Made by a program: the position numbers and the translations under genes. Shown here one piece after another: positions 6,009-12,519 of a stretch of DNA of 12,519 nucleotides. The stretch lies in NCBI GenBank assembly GCA_023145575.1, contig JAGLDN010000347.1:1-12519 (forward strand), given 5' to 3'. The notes under the pieces are model-generated. The model was given only the letters and a program-made list of their open reading frames with translations. It did not search any database and was not told the origin of the DNA. Positions within the stretch are counted from its first letter, which is position 1. Each line of letters opens with the position of its first letter. Source of the stretch: Psychromonas sp. (GTDB taxonomy: Bacteria > Pseudomonadota > Gammaproteobacteria > Enterobacterales > Psychromonadaceae).

Positions 6009-7366
6009 TAGATGATCCTTTTGATCAATTTGTCTACATAGACCCTACGCATTCTATTTATTATTTTTTGAACTTTTATCGGGTAATGCATTAAACTTTC
6101 AATTTGTCCTGAATGTGTAATTTTTTTAGTGTTTTTTAAAATTGTAGATAATTCCTCATCAAGAAATGGCTTTAATACTTGTTTCGGATCATCAAAAAGT
6201 AAGCCGTTTTCAAGATCTTGTCGCCATGCCCTTGGATTTAAATTGTGTCCAGTAATCAATACATAACGATTATCACAAGACATACCTTTTAAATGAAAAC
6301 TATTTTCTTCATCAAGCCATAATCTAACGTCAAGTTGACCTGATGCTAAATTGCTATTGTGTTTCTTACAAAAGCATTTCAAATTAAGTTCATAAAGATA
6401 TGGTAATGCACCAATTGTGGAAAATTTATTTTCATCGGCAATATAAAAATCATTTGCGACTTTATCACCAACGATAATGGTCAAATTACAGCCTCGCTTA
6501 AGCAATTGCTCGAAGGCTCTTGCGATACTTTTATCAAGATTAAAGTAAGGGGTAAAAATAACAGCTTGTTGTTGTGTGCTTTCTAATAAATTTATTATAA
6601 CATCATTTAGGACATTATTTTTTGCGCCAAGACCACAAAGCGGCGTCACAGCAAGATTACTATTTAGTTGATCAATGTTTTCATCAAATTTAAATGATGC
6701 TTTTTTAAGTGATTGAGTAAATTTCCATTGAAAGGGCTTAAGCTCTTTTAGTGTTTTGATATTTTCAACATTGAACGGCGCAATACATGAGTTGCTTAAA
6801 ATTTCAGTGTCAAAAAAGTTAATTATACTGTCTGCTAATGATTTGCTATTGATTAACCAATAACGATCATAACGATAGCGGTGATGTTGCTTTAGATAAG
6901 TATCATTAAGACTTGCACCGCTATAAAATACGATATCATCAAAAACAAACCCTTTCATGTGCTGAACACCAAAAACCTCTTTGCTCTTTACTGGAATGCC
7001 AATAATATTAACACCGAACTTCCCAGACTTTTCAAATGATTGATACCACGTTGCATTTGTATTCTTTGTGTGTTTTTCTCCAATTAACCCGCGCTGAGCA
7101 CGATGGTAATCAACAAAAATGTAAATATGTAAACTTGGTGTCTCCTTTTTCGCAAGATAAAGCGCTTCTAAAATTTCAGCTCCCCCATCATCTGCTTCAA
7201 GGTATAAAGCTGCTAGATATATTCGCTTTTTCGCTTTTTTTATTTGCGATAAAAGCTCAGGTTTAAATAAAGTCGTTGCCAATAAGCAAGTCACATCACT
7301 CGCATTAAGTGGGATTTTTTTTAATTTATTTAAAAAAGTAGAACTTTTGATCATTGTGTTATTCAT
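6008..7366 (-). CDS. pssA: PssA, CDP-diacylglycerol-serine O-phosphatidyltransferase
   Basis: PssA makes phosphatidylserine from CDP-diacylglycerol and L-serine, the committed step to phosphatidylethanolamine. It is of the phospholipase-D-like type of enteric bacteria, peripheral to membrane and ribosome. The 452 residues match E. coli PssA (451). Both HKD motifs are intact: His136/Lys138/Asp143 (HMKGFVFD) and His358/Lys360/Asp365 (HLKGMSCD). Other strong matches are LYLEADDGG (55-63), RAQRGLIG (89-96), YSGASLND (148-155), TPYFNL (272-277), GDKVANDFYI (300-309), ALPYLYE (320-326), GHNLNPRAWR (373-382) and the basic C terminus. The ATG at 7364-7366 has AAGGG (7371-7375) 4 bases upstream. It is the first gene of a two-gene unit with the overlapping permease. 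A possible -10 (TATAAA, 7421-7416) lies inside an inverted repeat. Confidence 0.96.
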   Translation of the reverse strand: MNNTMIKSSTFLNKLKKIPLNASDVTCLLATTLFKPELLSQIKKAKKRIYLAALYLEADDGGAEILEALYLAKKETPSLHIYIFVDYHRAQRGLIGEKHTKNTNATWYQSFEKSGKFGVNIIGIPVKSKEVFGVQHMKGFVFDDIVFYSGASLNDTYLKQHHRYRYDRYWLINSKSLADSIINFFDTEILSNSCIAPFNVENIKTLKELKPFQWKFTQSLKKASFKFDENIDQLNSNLAVTPLCGLGAKNNVLNDVIINLLESTQQQAVIFTPYFNLDKSIARAFEQLLKRGCNLTIIVGDKVANDFYIADENKFSTIGALPYLYELNLKCFCKKHNSNLASGQLDVRLWLDEENSFHLKGMSCDNRYVLITGHNLNPRAWRQDLENGLLFDDPKQVLKPFLDEELSTILKNTKKITHSGQIESLMHYPIKVQKIINRMRRVYVDKLIKRII

Positions 7367-7375
7367 AAATCCCTT

Positions 7376-7427
7376 ATTCAGTAGTAAAAATACGATAAAA
7401 TAATAATTCTCGTTATTTATACTGAAT
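7376..7427. repeat. 8-bp inverted repeat in the pssA upstream region
   Basis: ATTCAGTA (7376-7383) and TACTGAAT (7420-7427) are perfect arms 36 bases apart. One arm touches the candidate -10 and the other the Shine-Dalgarno region, so the arrangement could be regulatory. With AT-rich arms this short it may be chance. Confidence 0.25.
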
Positions 7428-7508
7428 CACTTCAATATCAAGTATTACCTAGATGCTAAAAAATGAACAACATTTGATCTGTCAATTATTAGCGCCCTAA
7501 TCGTTTGG

Positions 7509-7544
7509 CGATAGAATTAACGAAACACGTTAATTCTTATATCG
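7509..7544. terminator. hairpin downstream of aspC, possible terminator
   Basis: GAATTAACG (7514-7522) and CGTTAATTC (7528-7536) form a stem with the loop AAACA, also flanked by an A-T pair (AGAATTAACG/CGTTAATTCT). Alternatively, CGATA (7509-7513) and TATCG (7540-7544) extend it across a three-base bulge. It follows aspC on the minus strand and may end that transcript. No T tract follows on the minus strand; TTATTTT follows on the plus strand, where no gene reads into it. Intrinsic termination is thus uncertain. Confidence 0.4.
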
Positions 7545-7672
7545 TTATTTTCCTTCCGATCGAAAACGAATAGTCTCCAATTTCATGTCTAATATCGAAG
7601 TACAATTTGCAGATATGATGTTAAATGTCGAACGAGCATGAGTTATAAACTTAAAATAAAAGAGTGACAAAA

Positions 7673-8881
7673 TTAAAAGACAGTTTGTAGTTGAAGTACG
7701 CTAGCAATTGCATGACATAACGATTGCATATTATTTTCAGTCATTCCTACAACGGTAATGCGTCCAGAGTCCATAAGATAGACAGCAAATTCTTTTTTTA
7801 AAAGATATACTTGCTCCACAGATAATCCTAAAAAAGAAAACATGCCTTGTTGCCGACAGATAAAGCTGTAATCATCATGAACTCCTTTTTCTTTTAGTGT
7901 TTTAACAAAAAGTGCGCGCATTTTTTTTGTTCGTTCGCGCATTATCGCAACCTCTTCAATCCAGCGAGCATAAAGCTTCGGATCATGCAAAATAATAGAA
8001 ACAATTGCAGCGCCATGTGCTGGTGGACTTGAATAATTTGAGCGAATACATATTTTAATTTGGCTCATGGCAATTTTAGCAATACTAGGTTCACTCGCTA
8101 CAATCGTTAAGGCACCGACACGTTCATTGTACAAACCACAGTTTTTCGAAAATGAATTAGCAATTAAGAGTTCATCATTGTATTGTGTAAAAATACGTAA
8201 ACCTTGCGCATCTTCTTCAATACCTACAGCTAAACCTTGATATGCAAAATCAAAAAAGGGAATAGCGCCAGCCTTTGCAATAAGCTTTGCTAATATTTCC
8301 CACTGCTCAGATGTCGGATCAAGCCCTGTTGGATTATGACAACATCCATGAAATAAGACAAGATCACCTGCATCAATGTTTTGAAATGAAGAAATCATTG
8401 CAGCAAAATCCATTTTTTTAGTCATTGGATCATAGTAATCATAAGTCGCAATTTCTAACCCTGCACTTGAAAATACTTTGCCATGATTTGCCCAAGTAGG
8501 ATTACTCATCCAGATTTTTTTAACTCCTATATTTTTCACTGCAAAATCGGCAGCAATTCTTAATGCAGCTGTGCCTCCAGGTGTTTGTGCTGTTCGCGCC
8601 CTATTTGTTGATATAATTAGCGAATCTTTTCCAAATAACAATTTTTGGACCGCTTCGTCATAGCTTGCTAACCCCTCCATACTCAAGTAACTTTTTGTCG
8701 TTTCTTGTGCAAGCAATTGTTTTTCTGCTTCTTTTACAGTTTCAAAAATGGGTGTAAGACCATTTTCATCTTTATAAACCCCAACGCCAAGATTTATTTT
8801 ATTTGGGCGAATATCTTTTTTAAACGCTTCAGTCAAACCTAAAATAGGATCTGCTGCCGCCATACTTATTGTTTCAAACAT
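7673..8881 (-). CDS. aspC: AspC aspartate aminotransferase
   Basis: This PLP enzyme interconverts aspartate and 2-oxoglutarate with oxaloacetate and glutamate in the cytoplasm. At 402 residues it aligns without gaps to the E. coli AspC active site: Asn183 (CHNPTG), Asp211 and Tyr214 (DFAYQG), the PLP lysine Lys246 (SFSKNCGLYNERVG), Arg280 (IRSNYSSPPAHG) and the substrate-carboxylate Arg374 (SGRITVVGMT). RTAQTPGGT (96-104) binds the cofactor phosphate. The opening ADPILGL...INLGVGVYKDE favours AspC over TyrB, though dual use with aromatic amino acids is possible. The ATG at 8879-8881 has AGAG (8888-8891) six bases upstream. It lies 197 bases downstream of the fumarase gene on the same strand. 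Readthrough is possible, but the gap is large enough for its own promoter. Confidence 0.95.
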   Translation of the reverse strand: MFETISMAAADPILGLTEAFKKDIRPNKINLGVGVYKDENGLTPIFETVKEAEKQLLAQETTKSYLSMEGLASYDEAVQKLLFGKDSLIISTNRARTAQTPGGTAALRIAADFAVKNIGVKKIWMSNPTWANHGKVFSSAGLEIATYDYYDPMTKKMDFAAMISSFQNIDAGDLVLFHGCCHNPTGLDPTSEQWEILAKLIAKAGAIPFFDFAYQGLAVGIEEDAQGLRIFTQYNDELLIANSFSKNCGLYNERVGALTIVASEPSIAKIAMSQIKICIRSNYSSPPAHGAAIVSIILHDPKLYARWIEEVAIMRERTKKMRALFVKTLKEKGVHDDYSFICRQQGMFSFLGLSVEQVYLLKKEFAVYLMDSGRITVVGMTENNMQSLCHAIASVLQLQTVF

Positions 8882-9078
8882 TTTATACTCTTTAAATTTT
8901 ATTAATGATTTGACTCTTACAACGTTTTATTCCGATAATATTAAATTAACTTGCAATAATTACAAAGACAAAATGCAAGACACTATATTTAACAGCGGTC
9001 TTTGCAAAATATCCAATCAATGAGTGGTTAATTTTAAAAAAATAACATTGAAAGACTATTTATTTTAATTAATCAAAC

Positions 9079-10614
9079 TTACAACAACTTCTTATGCATT
9101 TCTAAAATATTAGACTTCCAGATAGCAGGACCTTGATCATGCGCATTATTTCCCTCACTGTCAACTGCAACTGTGACAGGCATATCTTCGACTTCAAATT
9201 CATATATTGCTTCCATGCCCAGATCGGCAAACGCCACAACCCTTGCTTTTTTAATTGCTTTAGATACAAGGTATGCTGCGCCCCCAACTGCCATTAAATA
9301 TACCGATTTATTTTGCTTAATTGAATCGACAGTTTTTTGACCCCGTTCGGATTTTCCAATCATGCCAAGTAACCCCATTTCTTCAAGCATAAAATCTGTA
9401 AATTTATCCATTCTGCTGGCAGTTGTTGGACCGGCAGGACCGACCACCTCATCGCCTATCGCATCAACTGGGCCAACGTAATAAATGAATTTACCTTTAA
9501 AATCAAGACCTTCAGGAAGTCCTTTGCCAGATGTAATTAACTCTTGAATCCGTTTATGGGCAGCATCTCGTCCCGTCATAATTTTACCAGATAGCAACAA
9601 GGTATCCCCAATTTTCCATGAGGCAATATCCGCTTTTTGCAGCGTATCAACATTAACTCTTAATGTGTTTTCACCTATTTCTCTGGTAATTTCTGGCCAC
9701 TGAGAAAGTTGAGGTGTTTTTAAATTCGCTTCCCCATTGCCATCAAGTGTGAAGTGGATATGCCGTGTTGCTGCGCAGTTAGGGATCATTACAACAGGTT
9801 TAGAAGCCGCATGTGTTGGACAACTTTTAACTTTAACATCCAATACAGTCGTTAATCCACCGAGCCCTTGTGCCCCGATCCCCAGCGCATTCACTCTATC
9901 CATTAATTCCAGACGTAATTTTTCATCTGTGTTTAACGTCCCACCTTTGCGTTGTTTTTCTTTTAATTCAAAAATATTAACAGGTTGCATTAATGATTCT
10001 TTAGCCATAATCGCCGCTTTTTCAACAGTACCTCCAATGCCAATACCAAGCATACCTGGTGGACACCAACCAGCGCCCATACCTGGCACTGTCTTTTCAA
10101 CCCAATCAGCGACACTATCAGAGGGATTAAGGATGATCATTTTTGATTTATTCTCCGAGCCGCCCCCCTTAGCGGCAATCATTATTTCAACTTTATTCCC
10201 TTTAACTATCTCAACATGCACAACACTCGGTGTATTATCCTTGGTATTGTTGCGTGCCCCATCAGGATCAGCCACAATGGAGCATCTTAATGGGTTTTTT
10301 GGATCTAAATATGCGATACGTACACCTGCATCAACGAGTTCTTGAAGGCTTAATTCAGTGTCAAAAGAAACACTCATGCCGATTTTAACAAAACAAGTCA
10401 CAATGCCTGTATCTTGGCAGATTGGACGTTTCCCTTCCGCTGCCATGCGTGAATTTATCAAAATTTGAGCGATGGCATCTTTTGCTGCGGGACTTTGCTC
10501 TGCTTGATAGGCTTTATACATTGCTTGAATAAAATCTAACGGATGATAATAAGAAATAAATTGAAGTGAATTCGCAACACTATTAATGAAGTCTTGCTCT
10601 TTTATTATTACCAT
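9079..10614 (-). CDS. fumA: class I (iron-sulfur) fumarate hydratase
   Basis: It catalyses fumarate + water to malate in the TCA cycle with an oxygen-sensitive [4Fe-4S] cluster. At 511 residues it has the N-terminal fumarase domain (about 10-285) and the C-terminal domain (about 300-500) in one chain. The three cluster cysteines are Cys66 (GKRPICQDTG), Cys184 (GAGWCPPGMLG) and Cys280 (MIPNCAATRH). GGGSENKSKM (150-159), GAQGLGGLTTVLDV (247-260), GPTTASRMDKF (395-405) and the NAHDQGP region (490-496) are typical. It is shorter than E. coli FumA/FumB (548). It looks more like the roughly 505-residue class I enzymes of other proteobacteria, so the symbol is a class label. L-tartrate dehydratase is a relative and cannot be fully excluded. 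The ATG at 10612-10614 has GGAG (10621-10624) six bases upstream. The gene is divergent from pabB. Confidence 0.92.
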   Translation of the reverse strand: MVIIKEQDFINSVANSLQFISYYHPLDFIQAMYKAYQAEQSPAAKDAIAQILINSRMAAEGKRPICQDTGIVTCFVKIGMSVSFDTELSLQELVDAGVRIAYLDPKNPLRCSIVADPDGARNNTKDNTPSVVHVEIVKGNKVEIMIAAKGGGSENKSKMIILNPSDSVADWVEKTVPGMGAGWCPPGMLGIGIGGTVEKAAIMAKESLMQPVNIFELKEKQRKGGTLNTDEKLRLELMDRVNALGIGAQGLGGLTTVLDVKVKSCPTHAASKPVVMIPNCAATRHIHFTLDGNGEANLKTPQLSQWPEITREIGENTLRVNVDTLQKADIASWKIGDTLLLSGKIMTGRDAAHKRIQELITSGKGLPEGLDFKGKFIYYVGPVDAIGDEVVGPAGPTTASRMDKFTDFMLEEMGLLGMIGKSERGQKTVDSIKQNKSVYLMAVGGAAYLVSKAIKKARVVAFADLGMEAIYEFEVEDMPVTVAVDSEGNNAHDQGPAIWKSNILEMHKKLL

Positions 10615-10723
10615 TTAAAACTCCGAGTTATAATTATTTTGGTAAAAAGTGTTTAGAATGTTAGTCTTGTTAATCATTTATCTCTACCTTTTTCATAAAA
10701 AAACTACAACAAACTTCAAAATA

Positions 10724-12163
10724 ATGACAAATGATAACGAAACTATTTTAATTCAACCGATTAATTTTACAGAATCTTCCTTTTCATACATCAAAAGCAA
10801 GTTAAGTCAGCTTAATTGGTCAGTGTTTTTAGAATCTGCAGATTTAAACCATATCAATAGTCGCTGGTCTATTTACAGTGCTGATCCCATTGTGACGTTG
10901 CAAAGTAAAGATACGCAAATAACGATTGAAGGCATTGATATTAGCCCGAGTGTGCAGGAAAATGTTTTAGATGTTTGCCATCGCATTAGGAAATGCCTGT
11001 TTAATGAGAAAAGTGCAACTACTAATTGCTTTAACGTACCCTTCACAGGGGGTGTTTTAGGCGCATTAAATTATGAATTAGGCTATCAGTTTGAATTTAT
11101 AAAAAACACAACACGGACAAAAAATATTGACATATCAGATGTGGTATTGGGCTTTTATGATTGGGCGATTATTTATGATAATCGTGATAAGCAGTTTTTT
11201 CTTGTTGTAAGAAAACATAGCTTATCTACAACACCTTTATCGGAATACTTTAACACACGACTTAATTGGCTGTTGAATATACATCATAACACAACCGTCA
11301 TTACCAACTTTTCGCTTGAATCTCCGTGGGTTTCAAATATGAGCCAAGCCGAATACGCTAATAAATTTGCCACAGTGCAACATTATATTTTAGCGGGCGA
11401 TTGTTATCAAGTAAATTTAGCTCAACGTTTTAAAGCCGATTACCTTGGCGATGAATTTGAAGCTTATCAACTGCTGTTATTACAAAATACGCCACCATTT
11501 TCGGCTTTTCTGCGCCTGCCAACTCATGCTGTTTTATCATTTTCTCCCGAACGGTTTTTACAATTAACGGGACAAAAAATTGAAAGCAAACCAATTAAAG
11601 GTACTCGGCCTCGTTTTAGTGACCAATGTTTAGATGAAAAAAGTAAAGCTGAATTACTTGCTTCGCCAAAAGATCACGCAGAAAACCTTATGATTGTTGA
11701 TCTACTTCGCAATGACATCGGTAAGGTGTCAACAACGGGTAGCGTACAAGTTACTGCTCTGTTTGAAATCGAAAGTTTTCCTGCTATTCACCATCTTGTC
11801 AGTACAATTACTAGTACATTAAAGCCAACACATTCAACCGAGACACTTATTCAGTCATGTTTCCCAGGAGGGTCAATTACAGGCGCGCCAAAAATACGAG
11901 CAATGGAGATCATCGCAGAGTTAGAGCCTCATTCACGCAGCGTATATTGCGGCAGTATTGGTTATATTGATGCTCAGGGTGATATGGATATGAATATTTC
12001 TATTCGCACGTTATTGTGCTATCAGAATAAAATTTATTGCTGGGCAGGTGGGGGCTTAGTCGCAGATTCAAAAGTAGATCATGAATATAAAGAATGTTTT
12101 GACAAGGTAAGCCGTATTTTACCTATATTATCAAAAAATAGCACAACTAAGGATTTTGAATAA
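10724..12163 (+). CDS. pabB: PabB, aminodeoxychorismate synthase component I
   Basis: PabB turns chorismate and ammonia (from glutamine via PabA) into 4-amino-4-deoxychorismate, the precursor of p-aminobenzoate for folate. From the ATG at 10724 it has 479 residues (E. coli PabB 453): an N-terminal Anth_synt_I domain (about 10-170) and the chorismate-binding domain (about 208-465). The lysine of PIKGT (Lys292) separates PabB from TrpE, which has PIAGT. ENLMIVDLLRNDIG (320-333), CFPGGSITGAPK (379-390), CGSIGYID (409-416) and ECFDKVSRIL (457-466) are conserved. The frame is open upstream to a GTG at 10649, adding a hydrophobic stretch (MLVLLIIYLYLF) foreign to the family. I therefore prefer 10724, although neither start has a good Shine-Dalgarno sequence. 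No pabA or pabC is in view. Confidence 0.93.
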   Translation: MTNDNETILIQPINFTESSFSYIKSKLSQLNWSVFLESADLNHINSRWSIYSADPIVTLQSKDTQITIEGIDISPSVQENVLDVCHRIRKCLFNEKSATTNCFNVPFTGGVLGALNYELGYQFEFIKNTTRTKNIDISDVVLGFYDWAIIYDNRDKQFFLVVRKHSLSTTPLSEYFNTRLNWLLNIHHNTTVITNFSLESPWVSNMSQAEYANKFATVQHYILAGDCYQVNLAQRFKADYLGDEFEAYQLLLLQNTPPFSAFLRLPTHAVLSFSPERFLQLTGQKIESKPIKGTRPRFSDQCLDEKSKAELLASPKDHAENLMIVDLLRNDIGKVSTTGSVQVTALFEIESFPAIHHLVSTITSTLKPTHSTETLIQSCFPGGSITGAPKIRAMEIIAELEPHSRSVYCGSIGYIDAQGDMDMNISIRTLLCYQNKIYCWAGGGLVADSKVDHEYKECFDKVSRILPILSKNSTTKDFE

Positions 12164-12210
12164 CTGATATTATGCAGTTAAAATAGCGCTTGAACCTGAC
12201 AAAGAATTTA

Positions 12211-12227
12211 TACGTTACATGGGTATA
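12211..12227 (-). repeat. TATACCCAT end repeat, copy D
   Basis: Read on the minus strand from 12227: TATACCCATGTAACGTA. It matches copy C (12483-12499) at 15 of 17 positions in inverted orientation. The two bracket the IS5-type transposase fragment. It lies 47 bases past the pabB stop. Confidence 0.55.
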
Positions 12228-12482
12228 TATCAGCATTACCTGTCTTTGAGTTTTTCCTTCTGGGTATTACTGGTGTTGAATTACGCCCTCGTACTTTATC
12301 TGTAATTTCTTCACTGCCATAGCCTTTGTCTGCAATAATAAAATAAGCTTGAGGCAATAAATCAATCAGTTCATTAGCAACTTGACTATCATGTACTTCA
12401 CCGCCTGTAACAATTAATTCGACAGGCAAATGAATTTTACTCGTATGACCACCTCGACTTAGCCCAATTGATTGCTGTTGCT
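12226..12482 (-). pseudogene. internal fragment of an IS5-family transposase
   Basis: The minus strand encodes about 85 residues of a DDE transposase. SIGLSRGGHTSKIH leads into LIVTGGEVHDSQ, then IADKGYGSEEI with the second catalytic Asp, then RGRNSTPVIPRRKNSKTG and NADI. Family members continue NADI with a DW...YRHLVEN segment bearing the catalytic Glu. Here the sequence switches to repeat copy D and a stop. Between SKIH and LPVEL the usual VVDAxG-like segment with the first catalytic Asp is missing, apparently an in-frame deletion. The 5' part is replaced by copy C. The apparent TTG start at 12508-12510 is in repeat sequence and not genuine. It is inactive: only one of the three catalytic residues remains. 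Confidence 0.75.
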
Positions 12483-12499
12483 TATACCCATATGACGTA
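12483..12499 (+). repeat. TATACCCAT end repeat, copy C
   Basis: TATACCCATATGACGTA, the inverted partner of copy D. It continues to the window edge, so what lies behind it is unknown. Confidence 0.55.
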
Positions 12500-12519
12500 T
12501 TAGGCGACAATTAACTTGG

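Larger units (their letters stand above)
7367..7672. other. intergenic region between aspC and pssA
   Basis: About 300 bases without a coding region that I can support. It contains the pssA ribosome binding site. ATTCAGTA (7376-7383) and TACTGAAT (7420-7427) form an inverted repeat around the likely pssA transcription start. A stronger hairpin lies at 7509-7544. A minus-strand TATAAA at 7421-7416 could be the pssA -10, with only a poor -35. Confidence 0.45.

Noticed and set aside
9737..10345. 202-codon plus-strand frame opposite the fumarase gene
   Set aside because: Antisense to the cluster-binding region of class I fumarase. Proline- and serine-rich shadow with no start signal.
10627..10634. 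TATAAT at 10629-10634 as a promoter for pabB or, on the other strand, fumA
   Set aside because: A good -10 hexamer, but no matching -35 at 16-18 bases on either strand, so it is not called.
1..12519. CRISPR array, tRNA, rRNA, or a defence, toxin-antitoxin or phage module
   Set aside because: No regularly spaced direct repeats and no tRNA-like cloverleaf or rRNA sequence were seen. No nuclease, helicase, methylase or phage-structural motif was seen beyond the two transposase fragments.

Overview
The window looks like a chromosomal segment of an AT-rich gammaproteobacterium with an enterobacterial or Orbales-like gene set, possibly host-associated. This is an inference. It rests on close relatives of E. 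coli SohB, YciK, LpxM, PssA (phospholipase-D type), AspC and PabB, an enterobacterial-length 4.5S RNA gene, and intergenic space full of broken insertion sequences, as in genomes undergoing decay. The species cannot be named from the sequence alone.

Layout. Positions 1-866 hold no intact recognisable gene: only short broken frames, an end repeat and two AT hairpins. sohB (867-1913, minus) and yciK (about 3235-3972, plus) are divergent, as in E. coli. Here about 1.3 kb of mobile-element debris separates them: repeat ends, a 494-bp interval bounded by inverted TATACCCAT, the 3' end of an IS30-family transposase, and a transposase-like tail. yciK is convergent with lpxM (3992-4957, minus), 19 bases away. 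The SRP 4.5S RNA gene ffs (about 4994-5106, minus) lies directly upstream of lpxM with its own promoter. Further upstream on the minus strand is an overlapping pair, pssA (6008-7366) and a TauE/SafE-family permease gene (5226-6008). Then come aspC (7673-8881) and a class I fumarase (9079-10614), both minus. pabB (about 10724-12163, plus) diverges from the fumarase gene. The right end is an internal piece of an IS5-family transposase between inverted copies of the same TATACCCAT repeat.

How the genes work together. Three loci concern the envelope and membrane: sohB (inner-membrane peptidase), pssA (phosphatidylserine, the precursor of phosphatidylethanolamine) and lpxM (late acylation of lipid A). 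ffs RNA directs membrane proteins to the translocon. fumA and aspC are neighbours in metabolism: fumarase makes malate, which is oxidised to oxaloacetate, and AspC interconverts oxaloacetate and aspartate. pabB starts p-aminobenzoate and folate synthesis from chorismate.

I found no convincing new defence, secretion or biosynthetic system. The most distinctive feature is the TATACCCAT end-repeat family. It occurs six times, in inverted pairs that bracket broken transposase pieces and, in one case, sohB.
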